This document shows positions 1 to 6,004 of a DNA stretch of 8,011 nt, in pieces. Source of the DNA: an uncultured Fretibacterium sp. (GTDB taxonomy: Bacteria; Synergistota; Synergistia; Synergistales; Aminobacteriaceae); contig CALGHA010000143.1 of NCBI GenBank assembly GCA_937915835.1, positions 1 to 8,011 of the forward strand. The letters run 5' to 3'. The position numbers were made by a program, and so were the translations under genes. Numbering within the stretch: the stretch's first letter is position 1; each line of letters starts with the position of its first letter. Under the pieces are notes generated by a model. That model had not been told where the DNA came from and made no database searches. It worked only from the letters and a program-made list of their open reading frames with translations.

Positions 1-204
1 ATGGCAAAACAGAAATTGAAATCACATTCAGGAGCAAAGAAGCGTTTCTTCAAGACAGGCTCAGGGAAATTTGCGTATAGAAAGTGCAGCAGGTCTCACA
101 TTCTCGTTCACAAGAAGCCCTCAAGAATGCGCAGACTTAGAGCGACCGGCTACGTTACTGACACGCTTACCGAACAAATGAGGCATTTGCTTCCTTATGA
201 TTAA
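1..204 (+). CDS. rpmI: 50S ribosomal protein L35
   Basis: Structural protein of the large ribosomal subunit, 67 residues, close to the usual 64-67 for the L35 family. The sequence shows the family pattern: a basic start with the AKKRF motif at residues 12-16, the TGSGK turn (19-23), the SHIL motif (32-35), a run of Arg and Lys at 38-47, and the LLPY ending (63-66). The start codon is the first base of the window, so its ribosome binding site and any leader lie outside. In many bacteria infC (IF-3) stands directly upstream and the operon is controlled by L20 binding to the leader. That cannot be checked here. rplT follows after 26 bases, consistent with one transcript. The identification is secure. 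Only the upstream boundary is open, because an in-frame start further upstream cannot be excluded. Confidence 0.96.
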   Translation: MAKQKLKSHSGAKKRFFKTGSGKFAYRKCSRSHILVHKKPSRMRRLRATGYVTDTLTEQMRHLLPYD

Positions 205-230
205 CTCAGCCAGAAAGGACTTGATTAACA

Positions 231-581
231 ATGAGAGTTAAGGGTTCATCACAGAGCAACAACAAGCGCAAAAAGTTATTCAGTATTACTAAAGGCTATT
301 TCGGCCAGCATAAGAACGTTTATCGCAGAGCGAGAGAAGCATACTTAGCGGCCTTATCGAGAGCTTACAACGACAGGAAGCGCAAGAAAAGAGATTTCCG
401 AAGATTATGGATTACGAGAATTAGCGCGGCAGTCAGAGCTGAGGGAATGAGCTACAGCGTGTTCATGAACGGACTTAAGAAAGCCGGAATTACTATGAAC
501 AGGAAGATGTTATCTGAGCTTGCAATTAACGACATCGCCGCTTTCCGTGAACTCGTTGCAAAAGTGAAAGCTGTCTTGTAA
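231..581 (+). CDS. rplT: 50S ribosomal protein L20
   Basis: Large-subunit assembly protein that binds 23S rRNA; in several bacteria it also represses its own operon. The 116 residues match the normal length of about 116-119. Visible family features are the basic N-terminal extension (MRVKGS, then NNKRKK), the TKGYFGQHKNVYRRA segment (20-34), the KRDFRRLWITRISAA block (53-67) that matches the L20 signature, and the SYSVFMNGLKKAGI stretch (74-87). The start is supported by AAAGGA at 214-219, 11 bases upstream. The TAA stop is followed at once by the ATG of pheS in the same frame, so pheS translation is probably coupled to this gene. Identification is secure. Confidence 0.97.
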   Translation: MRVKGSSQSNNKRKKLFSITKGYFGQHKNVYRRAREAYLAALSRAYNDRKRKKRDFRRLWITRISAAVRAEGMSYSVFMNGLKKAGITMNRKMLSELAINDIAAFRELVAKVKAVL

Positions 582-1628
582 ATGGCAGGAGAATTAAACA
601 TTAACGCCGTCCGAGATTCGTTCACCGAAGCCCTGAACGGCGCAAATTCTCTTCAAGAACTTGACGAGATACGCGTAAAATTCACAGGAAAAAAAGGAGA
701 TTTAACCTTACTCCTTCGTTCACTAGGTAAACTCCCTCCAGAAGAAAGAAAATCAGCAGGCCAGGAATTAAACACTTTACGAGACGAAATCGAGCAAAAA
801 CTTGAACAAACCGGCAAAAAAATTCGCGATGCTGAGAACGAAAAGCAGGAAATTTCACAGAGAATTGACGTAACTTTACCCGTTAAGGGCAGAACTTCCG
901 GAGCTTTTCATCCTGTTATGCAGACGATGCACGAGATTGCTAATATTATGCAGGGCTTGGGATATTCTGTTGCGACTGGTCCGGAAATCGAAGAGGAGTT
1001 TTACAACTTTGAATGCTTAAACGTCCCAGCTTGGCATCCGGCTCGTGATATGCAGGACACTTTTTATTTTCCCGACGGAAGATTATTGCGAACTCACACG
1101 TCGCCCGTCCAAATCCGAGCAATGCTTGAATACGGCGCGCCCTTACGCATAATTTGTCCCGGTAAAGTTTATCGCCGCGATAATGACACGACACATTCCC
1201 CAATGTTTAATCAGATGGAAGGCTTATTAATTGATAAGGATGTGCCGTTCAGCGTAATGAAAGGAACGTTGGCCGAAATGGTTAATGCTTTCTTCGGAAA
1301 AAGTTTGAAGTCAAGATTTCGCGCGAGTTATTTCCCGTTCACTGAGCCTTCAATGGAACTCGATATCGAATGCGTAGAATGCTCCGGACATGATGAACAC
1401 TGCCGAGTTTGTCACGGAACAGGCTGGCTTGAAGTTGCCGGTATGGGAATGGTTCATCCTAATGTAATTCGAGCAGGAAAAATTGACCCCGACGAGTTTA
1501 ACGGCTTCGCTTTCGGAATTGGCCTCGACAGAATGGCTATGCTGAAATACGGAATTTCGGATTTGAGACTTTTATTTGACGGCAATGTTTCTTATTTCAT
1601 GTCAGGTTTTCAAGGGGAGGCGGAATAA
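582..1628 (+). CDS. pheS: phenylalanyl-tRNA synthetase alpha subunit
   Basis: Catalytic subunit of the cytoplasmic (alpha-beta)2 class II enzyme that charges tRNA-Phe with phenylalanine using ATP. At 348 residues it is of normal length. Residues 1-90 form the charged, coiled-coil-like tRNA-binding arm. The catalytic core follows: HPARDMQDTF from residue 152, THTSPVQIR (171-179), GKVYRRDNDTTHSPMFNQME (194-213) as motif 2, and GFAFGIGLDRMAML (308-321) as motif 3 with R317. Between them a four-cysteine knuckle (C264, C267, C274, C277) precedes GTGW. This knuckle is seen in PheS of many bacteria but not in E. coli, and may bind zinc. The start has no clear Shine-Dalgarno sequence and directly follows the rplT stop. 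The next in-frame Met, at residue 113, would remove the N-terminal arm, so this start is preferred and translational coupling is inferred. Confidence 0.97.
   Translation: MAGELNINAVRDSFTEALNGANSLQELDEIRVKFTGKKGDLTLLLRSLGKLPPEERKSAGQELNTLRDEIEQKLEQTGKKIRDAENEKQEISQRIDVTLPVKGRTSGAFHPVMQTMHEIANIMQGLGYSVATGPEIEEEFYNFECLNVPAWHPARDMQDTFYFPDGRLLRTHTSPVQIRAMLEYGAPLRIICPGKVYRRDNDTTHSPMFNQMEGLLIDKDVPFSVMKGTLAEMVNAFFGKSLKSRFRASYFPFTEPSMELDIECVECSGHDEHCRVCHGTGWLEVAGMGMVHPNVIRAGKIDPDEFNGFAFGIGLDRMAMLKYGISDLRLLFDGNVSYFMSGFQGEAE
1612..1620 (+). promoter_or_regulatory. strong ribosome binding site of pheT
   Basis: AAGGGGAGG lies inside the last codons of pheS, 8 bases before the pheT ATG at 1629. It fixes the pheT start. 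It contrasts with pheS, which has no comparable site, so pheT can be initiated independently whereas pheS probably cannot. Confidence 0.8.
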
Positions 1629-4022
1629 ATGTTAATATCTTGGGAATTGTTGAAGAAATTTATTGACATTGAGCCTATTAACTTGAAACCTGAGGAATTG
1701 GCCGAGAGATTGACATTTTCAGGTTCCGAAGTTGAGGGAATAACTTACACCGTCGGAAAAATGAAGGGGATTGTTGCCGCGAGAATTGACGCTCTCGAAA
1801 CTCACCCGTCCGAAAGCAAATACTCAATCGCTCACTTGAACACCGGGACAGGTGAACATGTCTGCGTTACCAGCGCTACGAACATGAAGAAGGGTGATTT
1901 AGTCTTTTACGCCGGAGCCGGTTCAGTTCTTCCCGACGGTACAGAAATGGGGACGCGAGATTTTCACGGCGTTGAAAGTTTCGGGATGATGCTCTCAGCT
2001 GAAGAATTAGGCTTGCATGATGTCGATGATCCTTCGGGCCTGTTAATCCTTCCGAATGACGCAATGCCCGGTGATGACGCGAAAAATCTTTATCATATCG
2101 GCGACGTAATTCTTGATGTCTCGATTACTCCGAACAGAGGCGATTTGTTGAGCTTGCTGGGAATGGCGCGAGAGATTAAAGGCTTATATCCCAAATCTAC
2201 GCTGAAAATGCCCGAATGGATGAGACCTCTTGAGCAAAAAGAAGAATGGGCTGAAGAGTTCGGGAAAATTTCACTTCCTGATAAAGGCTGTTACGCTTAC
2301 AGGCTCGGACTTGCAACAGGCGCGAAAATGGCTCAATCCCCACTTACGGCAAAAGTTGATTTAGCTCACTTAGGAATGAGGCCGATTATCAACGCTGTAG
2401 ACGTTACGAATTACATTATGTTAATGCTCGGTCAGCCGCTTCATGCATTCGACTTGAACACGTTACCTGAACGAGAAATTACGGTTAGGGCGGCTCATGA
2501 TGGCGAAAAAATGCTCACTCTCGACGGTAAAGAAAGAGTTTTAACCGAACGCGATATGTTAATCACCAGCGGCGGAGAAGCTATAGCATTGGCCGGAGTT
2601 ATGGGCGGCGAGCAAACGGGAATTAACGACGACACAAGCACAATCGTAATTGAAAGCGCAAGTTTCTCGCCTATTCGTGTCGGACATACTTCAAGACGAT
2701 TAGGGATAAACTCAGAGGCAGCATTCAGATTTGCACGGACGGTTGACCCTGCATTGAGCAAAATTGCATTGATGGCCGCGACAACTTTAATGCGCGATTG
2801 GTGCGGAGCTGTCGTTGATTATAAGCCGTTATCAGCCGAGAATGAAATTCATGAGCCTAAAGCAATAACTCTCACTCGCAAGAAACTTTCTACATATCTC
2901 TCATGGGACAATATGACTGAGGCCGCAAAAATTCTTGAAGGCTTCGGAATTAAGAACACTGGCGAGAATAAATTTGTGCCGCCAACTTGGAGACCGGATA
3001 TTACGATTGAGGAAGATTTAATTGAGGAAATCGGCAGGTTCAGAGGCTACAACGAGACCGAAGATAAATTACCCGGAGAATTGCCGAGACGTGCAAACAT
3101 TGGGGCTTCAATGGAACTTGCGGGCTTCGTGAGAAATTCATTGATGGCACGAGGTTATACCGAAGTCGTCACGTATAGTTTTTTGCCGGAAGATTTCCCC
3201 GAAAAGTTAAGGCTTCCTGAGGACGACGAACGAGCAAAGACTTTCAAGATTGCTAACCCGATTAGCCGCGATCAAATGGCTATGCGTACAACTTTGCTTC
3301 CCGGCTTATTAATGGGAATGAAGACGAGTATAACTTCAGGATGGCGAGGGCCGGTAAAAATTTTCGAGCAAGGTAAAGTTTTCATCAATAACACTGAGCC
3401 TGAACATGCCGCCGGAATTTTATTCAATGGGACTGATACACGTTCACCGTTTAATAATCGAAACGAGGATTTCTATAACGTTAAAGCCGACGTTGAAGCG
3501 TTAATAATCGCACGAGGTTATAAGCCCGTATTCGTGTCAGGACATGAACCGTTTACTCACGCAGGCCAGACAGCAAATATTCTTGTTGACGGCGTTAAAG
3601 TTGGATTTGTCGCGAGACTTAAGCCGGCGATTGAACAGGAACTTGACGTTGAAGGAGTTTACGCGTTTGAACTTGACCTTACAGCTCTGGCCAATCCCAA
3701 GAAGCCCGAATTTACTCCTGCAAGTTCATTCCCCGCGTCGTTCCGAGATATTTCGTTACTCGTTGCAATCGATAAAAGCAATGACGACGTAATGAAAGAT
3801 ATTCGCGAGACAGTTAATGACGCTTCGGGCGAAGAGTTGACGCTTGAGAGCTTGAGATTGTTTGACATTTACGAGGGTAAGGGAATTCCTGAGGGTTTCA
3901 GGAGCTTGGCATATAGTTTAAGCTATCGTTCACACACAAGGACGCTCAAAGACGAAGAAGTCGAAACAGTTCATAACAACGTTAGAGAGAGCCTGAAACG
4001 TAAAGGCTATATCATTCGTTAA
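1629..4022 (+). CDS. pheT: phenylalanyl-tRNA synthetase beta subunit
   Basis: Beta subunit of PheRS. It binds tRNA-Phe and hydrolyses mischarged Tyr-tRNA-Phe. It is 797 residues, normal for the long bacterial form. Domains in order: N-terminal segment with the LTFSGSEVEGI motif (28-38); OB-fold EMAP-type tRNA-binding domain (about 46-150, including THPSESK at 58-64 and GVESFGMMLSAEELGL at 114-129); SITPNRGDLLS (165-175); B3/B4 editing region (about 215-400, with RPIINAVDVTNYIM at 251-264 and GVMGGE at 323-328); B5 domain (about 410-480, ending in WRPDITIEEDLIEEIGRFRG at 454-473, whose acidic residues are probable magnesium ligands); catalytic-like core (about 495-690); and the C-terminal FDX-ACB anticodon-binding domain (about 699-797, LFDIYEGKGIPEG at 744-756). 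The start follows the pheS stop with no gap and is backed by a strong Shine-Dalgarno site. No truncation or frameshift is seen. A hairpin with a T tract follows 19 bases after the stop. Confidence 0.97.
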   Translation: MLISWELLKKFIDIEPINLKPEELAERLTFSGSEVEGITYTVGKMKGIVAARIDALETHPSESKYSIAHLNTGTGEHVCVTSATNMKKGDLVFYAGAGSVLPDGTEMGTRDFHGVESFGMMLSAEELGLHDVDDPSGLLILPNDAMPGDDAKNLYHIGDVILDVSITPNRGDLLSLLGMAREIKGLYPKSTLKMPEWMRPLEQKEEWAEEFGKISLPDKGCYAYRLGLATGAKMAQSPLTAKVDLAHLGMRPIINAVDVTNYIMLMLGQPLHAFDLNTLPEREITVRAAHDGEKMLTLDGKERVLTERDMLITSGGEAIALAGVMGGEQTGINDDTSTIVIESASFSPIRVGHTSRRLGINSEAAFRFARTVDPALSKIALMAATTLMRDWCGAVVDYKPLSAENEIHEPKAITLTRKKLSTYLSWDNMTEAAKILEGFGIKNTGENKFVPPTWRPDITIEEDLIEEIGRFRGYNETEDKLPGELPRRANIGASMELAGFVRNSLMARGYTEVVTYSFLPEDFPEKLRLPEDDERAKTFKIANPISRDQMAMRTTLLPGLLMGMKTSITSGWRGPVKIFEQGKVFINNTEPEHAAGILFNGTDTRSPFNNRNEDFYNVKADVEALIIARGYKPVFVSGHEPFTHAGQTANILVDGVKVGFVARLKPAIEQELDVEGVYAFELDLTALANPKKPEFTPASSFPASFRDISLLVAIDKSNDDVMKDIRETVNDASGEELTLESLRLFDIYEGKGIPEGFRSLAYSLSYRSHTRTLKDEEVETVHNNVRESLKRKGYIIR

Positions 4023-4041
4023 TCGCTGATAAAAACTTTTC

Positions 4042-4081
4042 ATCATCCCTCTGTTAAAATATTCGGAGGGGTGATATTTTT
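4042..4081 (+). terminator. hairpin plus T tract after pheT, overlapping the next RBS
   Basis: Arms at 4042-4053 (ATCATCCCTCTG) and 4064-4075 (CGGAGGGGTGAT) pair over 12 positions. Ten pairs are Watson-Crick and two are G-U wobbles. The loop is the AT-rich TTAAAATATT, and A then T5 (4077-4081) follow. This fits a rho-independent terminator for the rpmI-pheT operon. The T tract runs straight into the ATG at 4082, and the 3' arm contains GGAGGGGTGAT, the ribosome binding site of that gene. The same element could therefore also hide that site in read-through RNA. The structure was worked out by hand; no folding energy was computed. Confidence 0.7.
4052..4060 (+). promoter_or_regulatory. possible extended -10 promoter in the hairpin loop
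   Basis: TGTTAAAAT fits the extended -10 pattern TGnTANNAT, with TG at 4052-4053 and TAAAAT at 4055-4060. No convincing -35 box lies 16-18 bases upstream. A start about 7 bases downstream, near 4067, would give a leader of roughly 15 bases that keeps AGGGGTGAT but lacks the 5' arm of the hairpin. This is an inference from a short motif in AT-rich DNA. Confidence 0.35.
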
Positions 4082-4309
4082 ATGGCCGTAAATCTTAATG
4101 ACGCAGAATATTTTGCAGATACAATTTTGAGCCGAGTTCAGCAGCTTATCAACGAGAGAAATATTTTGAGGCGTGAACTTGCGCGTAAATCCGACGGAAC
4201 TCTTGAACACGATAAAGCCTTCGTCCATGCTTACCAGAATAATATTATCGATAACGCTATGTCCGATGAGAAAATTGCGCGGCTTGAACATATGCTGTCA
4301 GTTAGGTGA
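4082..4309 (+). CDS. uncharacterised small helical protein next to zapA
   Basis: A 75-residue cytoplasmic protein that I do not recognise. It has no signal peptide, no membrane segment and no cysteine. Residues 6-36 (including ADTILSRVQQLINERNILRR) look like one long amphipathic helix with a coiled-coil-like spacing of Leu, Ile and Val. Residues 53-72 (NNIIDNAMSDEKIARLEHML) could form a second. The ATG is well supported by GGAGGGGTGAT at 4065-4075, a near-perfect match to the 16S anti-Shine-Dalgarno complement 6 bases upstream of the ATG. Its stop codon lies inside the ribosome binding site of the ZapA-like gene, so the two are probably translationally coupled. A structural or divisome partner role is a guess from position and shape only. 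The gene is very likely real because of its start signal, packing and codon style, but its function is open. Confidence 0.75.
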   Translation: MAVNLNDAEYFADTILSRVQQLINERNILRRELARKSDGTLEHDKAFVHAYQNNIIDNAMSDEKIARLEHMLSVR

Positions 4310-4315
4310 TAAATC

Positions 4316-4558
4316 ATGAGGACATCACGCGACGTATTCTTAACAATCGGAAAAGGGAGCTACACAATTCACACGCCTTTAGAGAATGACGAACTCGACA
4401 GGATTAAAGGCTTAATTGATGAGGCATGCGGAGAAATTATCACGGGGGCTAAGCAGGAAGATTTATTGATGATAACTTGCTTAAAATTGGCCTATTCTCT
4501 TGACACTGTGAATGAGAAGCTGAGAAAAATTCTTACGACTATTGACGAGGAGGCTTAA
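4316..4558 (+). CDS. zapA: ZapA-like cell division protein
   Basis: Probably ZapA, the small cytoplasmic protein that bundles FtsZ protofilaments and stabilises the Z ring. It has 80 residues, compared with about 85 in Bacillus and 109 in E. coli. The N-terminal pattern VFLTIGKGSYTIHTPLENDE (7-26) matches the family's short beta hairpin (V-x-L/I-x-I-x(4)-Y-x-I) followed by a helix with LDRIKGLIDEA (27-37). The LLMITCLKLAYSLD stretch (49-62) corresponds to the conserved helix that reads 'L..L.AL.IA..L' in ZapA. A long C-terminal helix follows. Context helps: in Bacillus zapA lies shortly downstream of pheST. AGGTGAT at 4304-4310, 5 bases before the ATG, fixes the start and overlaps the previous stop. 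The match is by eye, at family level; a similar short helical protein cannot be fully excluded. Confidence 0.7.
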   Translation: MRTSRDVFLTIGKGSYTIHTPLENDELDRIKGLIDEACGEIITGAKQEDLLMITCLKLAYSLDTVNEKLRKILTTIDEEA

Positions 4559-4563
4559 TCATA

Positions 4564-4692
4564 ATGATAAATATCTTGTTTGGAATAATAATTTGCGCCG
4601 GAATATTTTTTGCCTTGAGATACATTCGAGGCTCAAAGCATTGTTCACATAATTGTTCAGAGTGTAAGCATCCGTGCAGGACCAGAATATAG
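4564..4692 (+). CDS. small one-helix membrane protein with four-Cys tail (FeoB-associated type)
   Basis: A 42-residue protein. After MIN comes one hydrophobic segment (about residues 4-18, ILFGIIICAGIFFAL), then a basic RYIRGSKH stretch, then a tail with C27, C31, C34 and C38 in the pattern C-x3-C-x2-C-x3-C, two nearby histidines (H29, H36) and a basic end. This is the layout of the FeoB-associated Cys-rich membrane proteins: a single N-terminal helix and a short cytoplasmic cluster that could bind iron or zinc. The positive-inside rule places the tail in the cytoplasm. The start is supported by GAGGAGG at 4547-4553, inside the end of zapA and 10 bases upstream. The stop is separated from the next ATG by one base. 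No feoA or feoB is in this window, so a role in iron uptake is not supported by context. C11 in the helix is a fifth cysteine. Confidence 0.7.
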   Translation: MINILFGIIICAGIFFALRYIRGSKHCSHNCSECKHPCRTRI

Positions 4693-4693
4693 A

Positions 4694-5467
4694 ATGACAC
4701 AGGAAAATATTCACGCTATTATTCTCGAGAAATTACGCGAGATTGAACGCGCTCATAACATAACCATTCTTCATGCGGCAGAGTCCGGCAGCAGAGCTTG
4801 GGGATTTGCTTCAACTGACAGTGATTATGACGTAAGATTTATTTACAAGCATGACATTCACGAGTATTTACGCCTGAACAGGAATAACGACGTAATTACC
4901 ATGCCGATTAATGACGAATGGGATTTATCCGGCTGGGATTTAGATAAAACGCTGAGATTATTATGCAAGTCAAACCCTTCACTCTATGAATGGCTCTCTT
5001 CCCCAATATGTTATTTACGAACAAATTTTGCCGACAAGATTAAGCCGCTCTTAACTGAATATTTCTCGGTCGAACGAATGATATATCACTATTTAAACAT
5101 GGCACGGAACAATATACGAATTTACTTGCTCGGAGAAAAAATAAAGCCCAAGAAATATTTTTACATGATCCGGCCAATTCTCGCATGCTTCTGGGTATTC
5201 GAGTTCAAGACTAATCCGCCTGTTCCGTTCGCTGAGCTTGTCGATAAAATTTTGCCAAGTGAATTAAAGCCGAAAATTGATGACCTGTTAGCGATAAAGA
5301 TTAATAATCCGGAGAAAACTGAGATTGAGCATATACAGGAGCTTGATGACTTTCTGACTGAGAGCGCCGAGAAAATTCACGAAGACTTACAGAAATTACC
5401 AGAAGAAAAGGGCAGAAGCTGGGATGAGCTGAATAAATTTTTTGCGTCCGAAATAATTTCAGCGTAA
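4694..5467 (+). CDS. predicted nucleotidyltransferase, YcgL/RlaP type
   Basis: A 257-residue cytoplasmic protein of the DNA polymerase beta-like nucleotidyltransferase superfamily, closest in style to the YcgL/RlaP (RNA ligase-associated) group. After an N-terminal helix (about 4-21), the motif GSRAWGF (32-38) is followed by DSDYDVRFIY (42-51), giving the metal-binding pair D44 and D46. DLSGWDLDKTLRLLCKSNP (77-95) and YEWLSSPI (98-105) are typical of this group, and D77 or D82 may supply the third carboxylate. The remainder is mostly helical, with YHYLNMARNN (131-140) and KPKKYFYMIRPILACFW (151-167). The catalytic residues look intact. The natural substrate of the family is not established; tRNA or RNA nucleotidyl transfer and protein AMPylation are both possible. 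The ribosome binding site is weak (CAGGA at 4677-4681), and the gene starts one base after the preceding stop, so coupling is likely. Confidence 0.85.
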   Translation: MTQENIHAIILEKLREIERAHNITILHAAESGSRAWGFASTDSDYDVRFIYKHDIHEYLRLNRNNDVITMPINDEWDLSGWDLDKTLRLLCKSNPSLYEWLSSPICYLRTNFADKIKPLLTEYFSVERMIYHYLNMARNNIRIYLLGEKIKPKKYFYMIRPILACFWVFEFKTNPPVPFAELVDKILPSELKPKIDDLLAIKINNPEKTEIEHIQELDDFLTESAEKIHEDLQKLPEEKGRSWDELNKFFASEIISA

Positions 5468-5488
5468 AAATATAACATGTTCTATTTT
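5467..5488. repeat. AT-rich palindrome ahead of the rplI promoter
   Basis: AAAATATAAC (5467-5476) and GTTCTATTTT (5479-5488) are inverted repeats with one mismatch in ten, around a central AT. The spacer is too short for a good terminator loop and the stem has almost no GC, so it looks more like a DNA-binding site than a terminator. It ends where the -35 region of the rplI promoter would lie. Chance occurrence in AT-rich DNA is possible. Confidence 0.4.
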
Positions 5489-5507
5489 CGTGTAAATATT
5501 TTACGTG

Positions 5508-5516
5508 TGATATCAT
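5508..5516 (+). promoter_or_regulatory. extended -10 promoter of rplI-dnaB
   Basis: TGATATCAT fits TGnTATAAT with one mismatch in the hexamer (TATCAT at 5511-5516). No good -35 box is seen 16-18 bases upstream, as is common for extended -10 promoters. Transcription would start near 5523, leaving a leader of about 32 bases before rplI. The -10 lies inside the 8-bp palindrome TGATATCA. The site falls in the only real gap (87 bases) between the nucleotidyltransferase gene and rplI. Confidence 0.5.
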
Positions 5517-5554
5517 TTGCAGGTTAATTTTGTGAAAGGAGAAATTTTCTTATC

Positions 5555-6004
5555 ATGAAAGTTATTCTCAAGTCAGACGTAAACAAACTCGGAAAAGCAG
5601 GCTCACTCCTTGAAGTCAGCGACGGTTACGCAAGAAATTTTCTTTTGCCGAAAAATTTAGCCATCGAAGCAACTCCCGGCAAAATCACCGAATGGAAAGC
5701 TGAACAGGCCCGTATGAAAGCTAAGGACGCAAAGTTACACGCTGAAGCATTAGAGCTCCAGAAAAAGTTACAGGGTAAAGCCGTCAATGTTTCTGGTAAA
5801 GCCGGCGAGAACGGAAAATTATTCGGAAGCATCACAGCTGTACAAATTGCAGAAGCCCTTGAAGCTCAACACGGACTTAAAGATTTTGACAAGCGCGATA
5901 TTAAGCTCGACGAAGTTGTCAAACAACCAGGCCAATTCAAATTTGCAATTAAACTTTATCCCGGCGTTCAAGCTGAAATGGTGTTAATCGTAACAGTGGC
6001 ATGA
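5555..6004 (+). CDS. rplI: 50S ribosomal protein L9
   Basis: Large-subunit protein with two globular domains joined by a long helix; it binds 23S rRNA near the base of the L1 stalk and influences reading-frame maintenance. At 149 residues it has the usual length. MKVILKSDVNKLGKAGSLLE (1-20) and DGYARNFLLPKNLA (23-36) match the L9 N-domain signature. A charged helix, rich in Lys, Glu and Ala, spans about 41-75. The C-terminal domain (about 76-149) contains GKLFGSIT (87-94), and VILIVTVA-like hydrophobic residues end the protein. AAAGGAG at 5535-5541 supports the start, with a rather long spacing of 13 bases. The stop overlaps the dnaB start in ATGA (6001-6004), so the two genes are translationally coupled, as in the conserved rplI-dnaB pairing of many bacteria. 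The rpsF-ssb-rpsR genes often found upstream are absent here. Confidence 0.97.
   Translation: MKVILKSDVNKLGKAGSLLEVSDGYARNFLLPKNLAIEATPGKITEWKAEQARMKAKDAKLHAEALELQKKLQGKAVNVSGKAGENGKLFGSITAVQIAEALEAQHGLKDFDKRDIKLDEVVKQPGQFKFAIKLYPGVQAEMVLIVTVA

Noticed and set aside
946..1203. Minus-strand ORF inside pheS
   Set aside because: A shadow of the conserved catalytic region of pheS. The product shows no recognisable domain.
1663..1715. Two TTGACA words near the start of pheT (1663-1668 and 1710-1715)
   Set aside because: Neither has a -10-like hexamer 16-18 bases downstream. They arise from codons in conserved PheT residues.
2495..2761. Minus-strand ORF inside pheT
   Set aside because: It lies opposite the B3/B4 region of pheT, which is clearly coding on the plus strand. 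No start signal or family match.
3544..3792. Plus-strand alternative-frame ORF inside pheT
   Set aside because: Out of frame with a well conserved part of PheT and not protein-like in composition.
4043..4291. 82-codon minus-strand ORF opposite the small helical gene
   Set aside because: It covers the same DNA as the plus-strand gene, which has a near-perfect ribosome binding site and coupled neighbours. The minus ORF has no comparable start signal and runs through the hairpin.
5534..5550. Small inverted repeat around the rplI ribosome binding site
   Set aside because: Only four or five AT-rich pairs. Too weak to claim as a regulatory structure.
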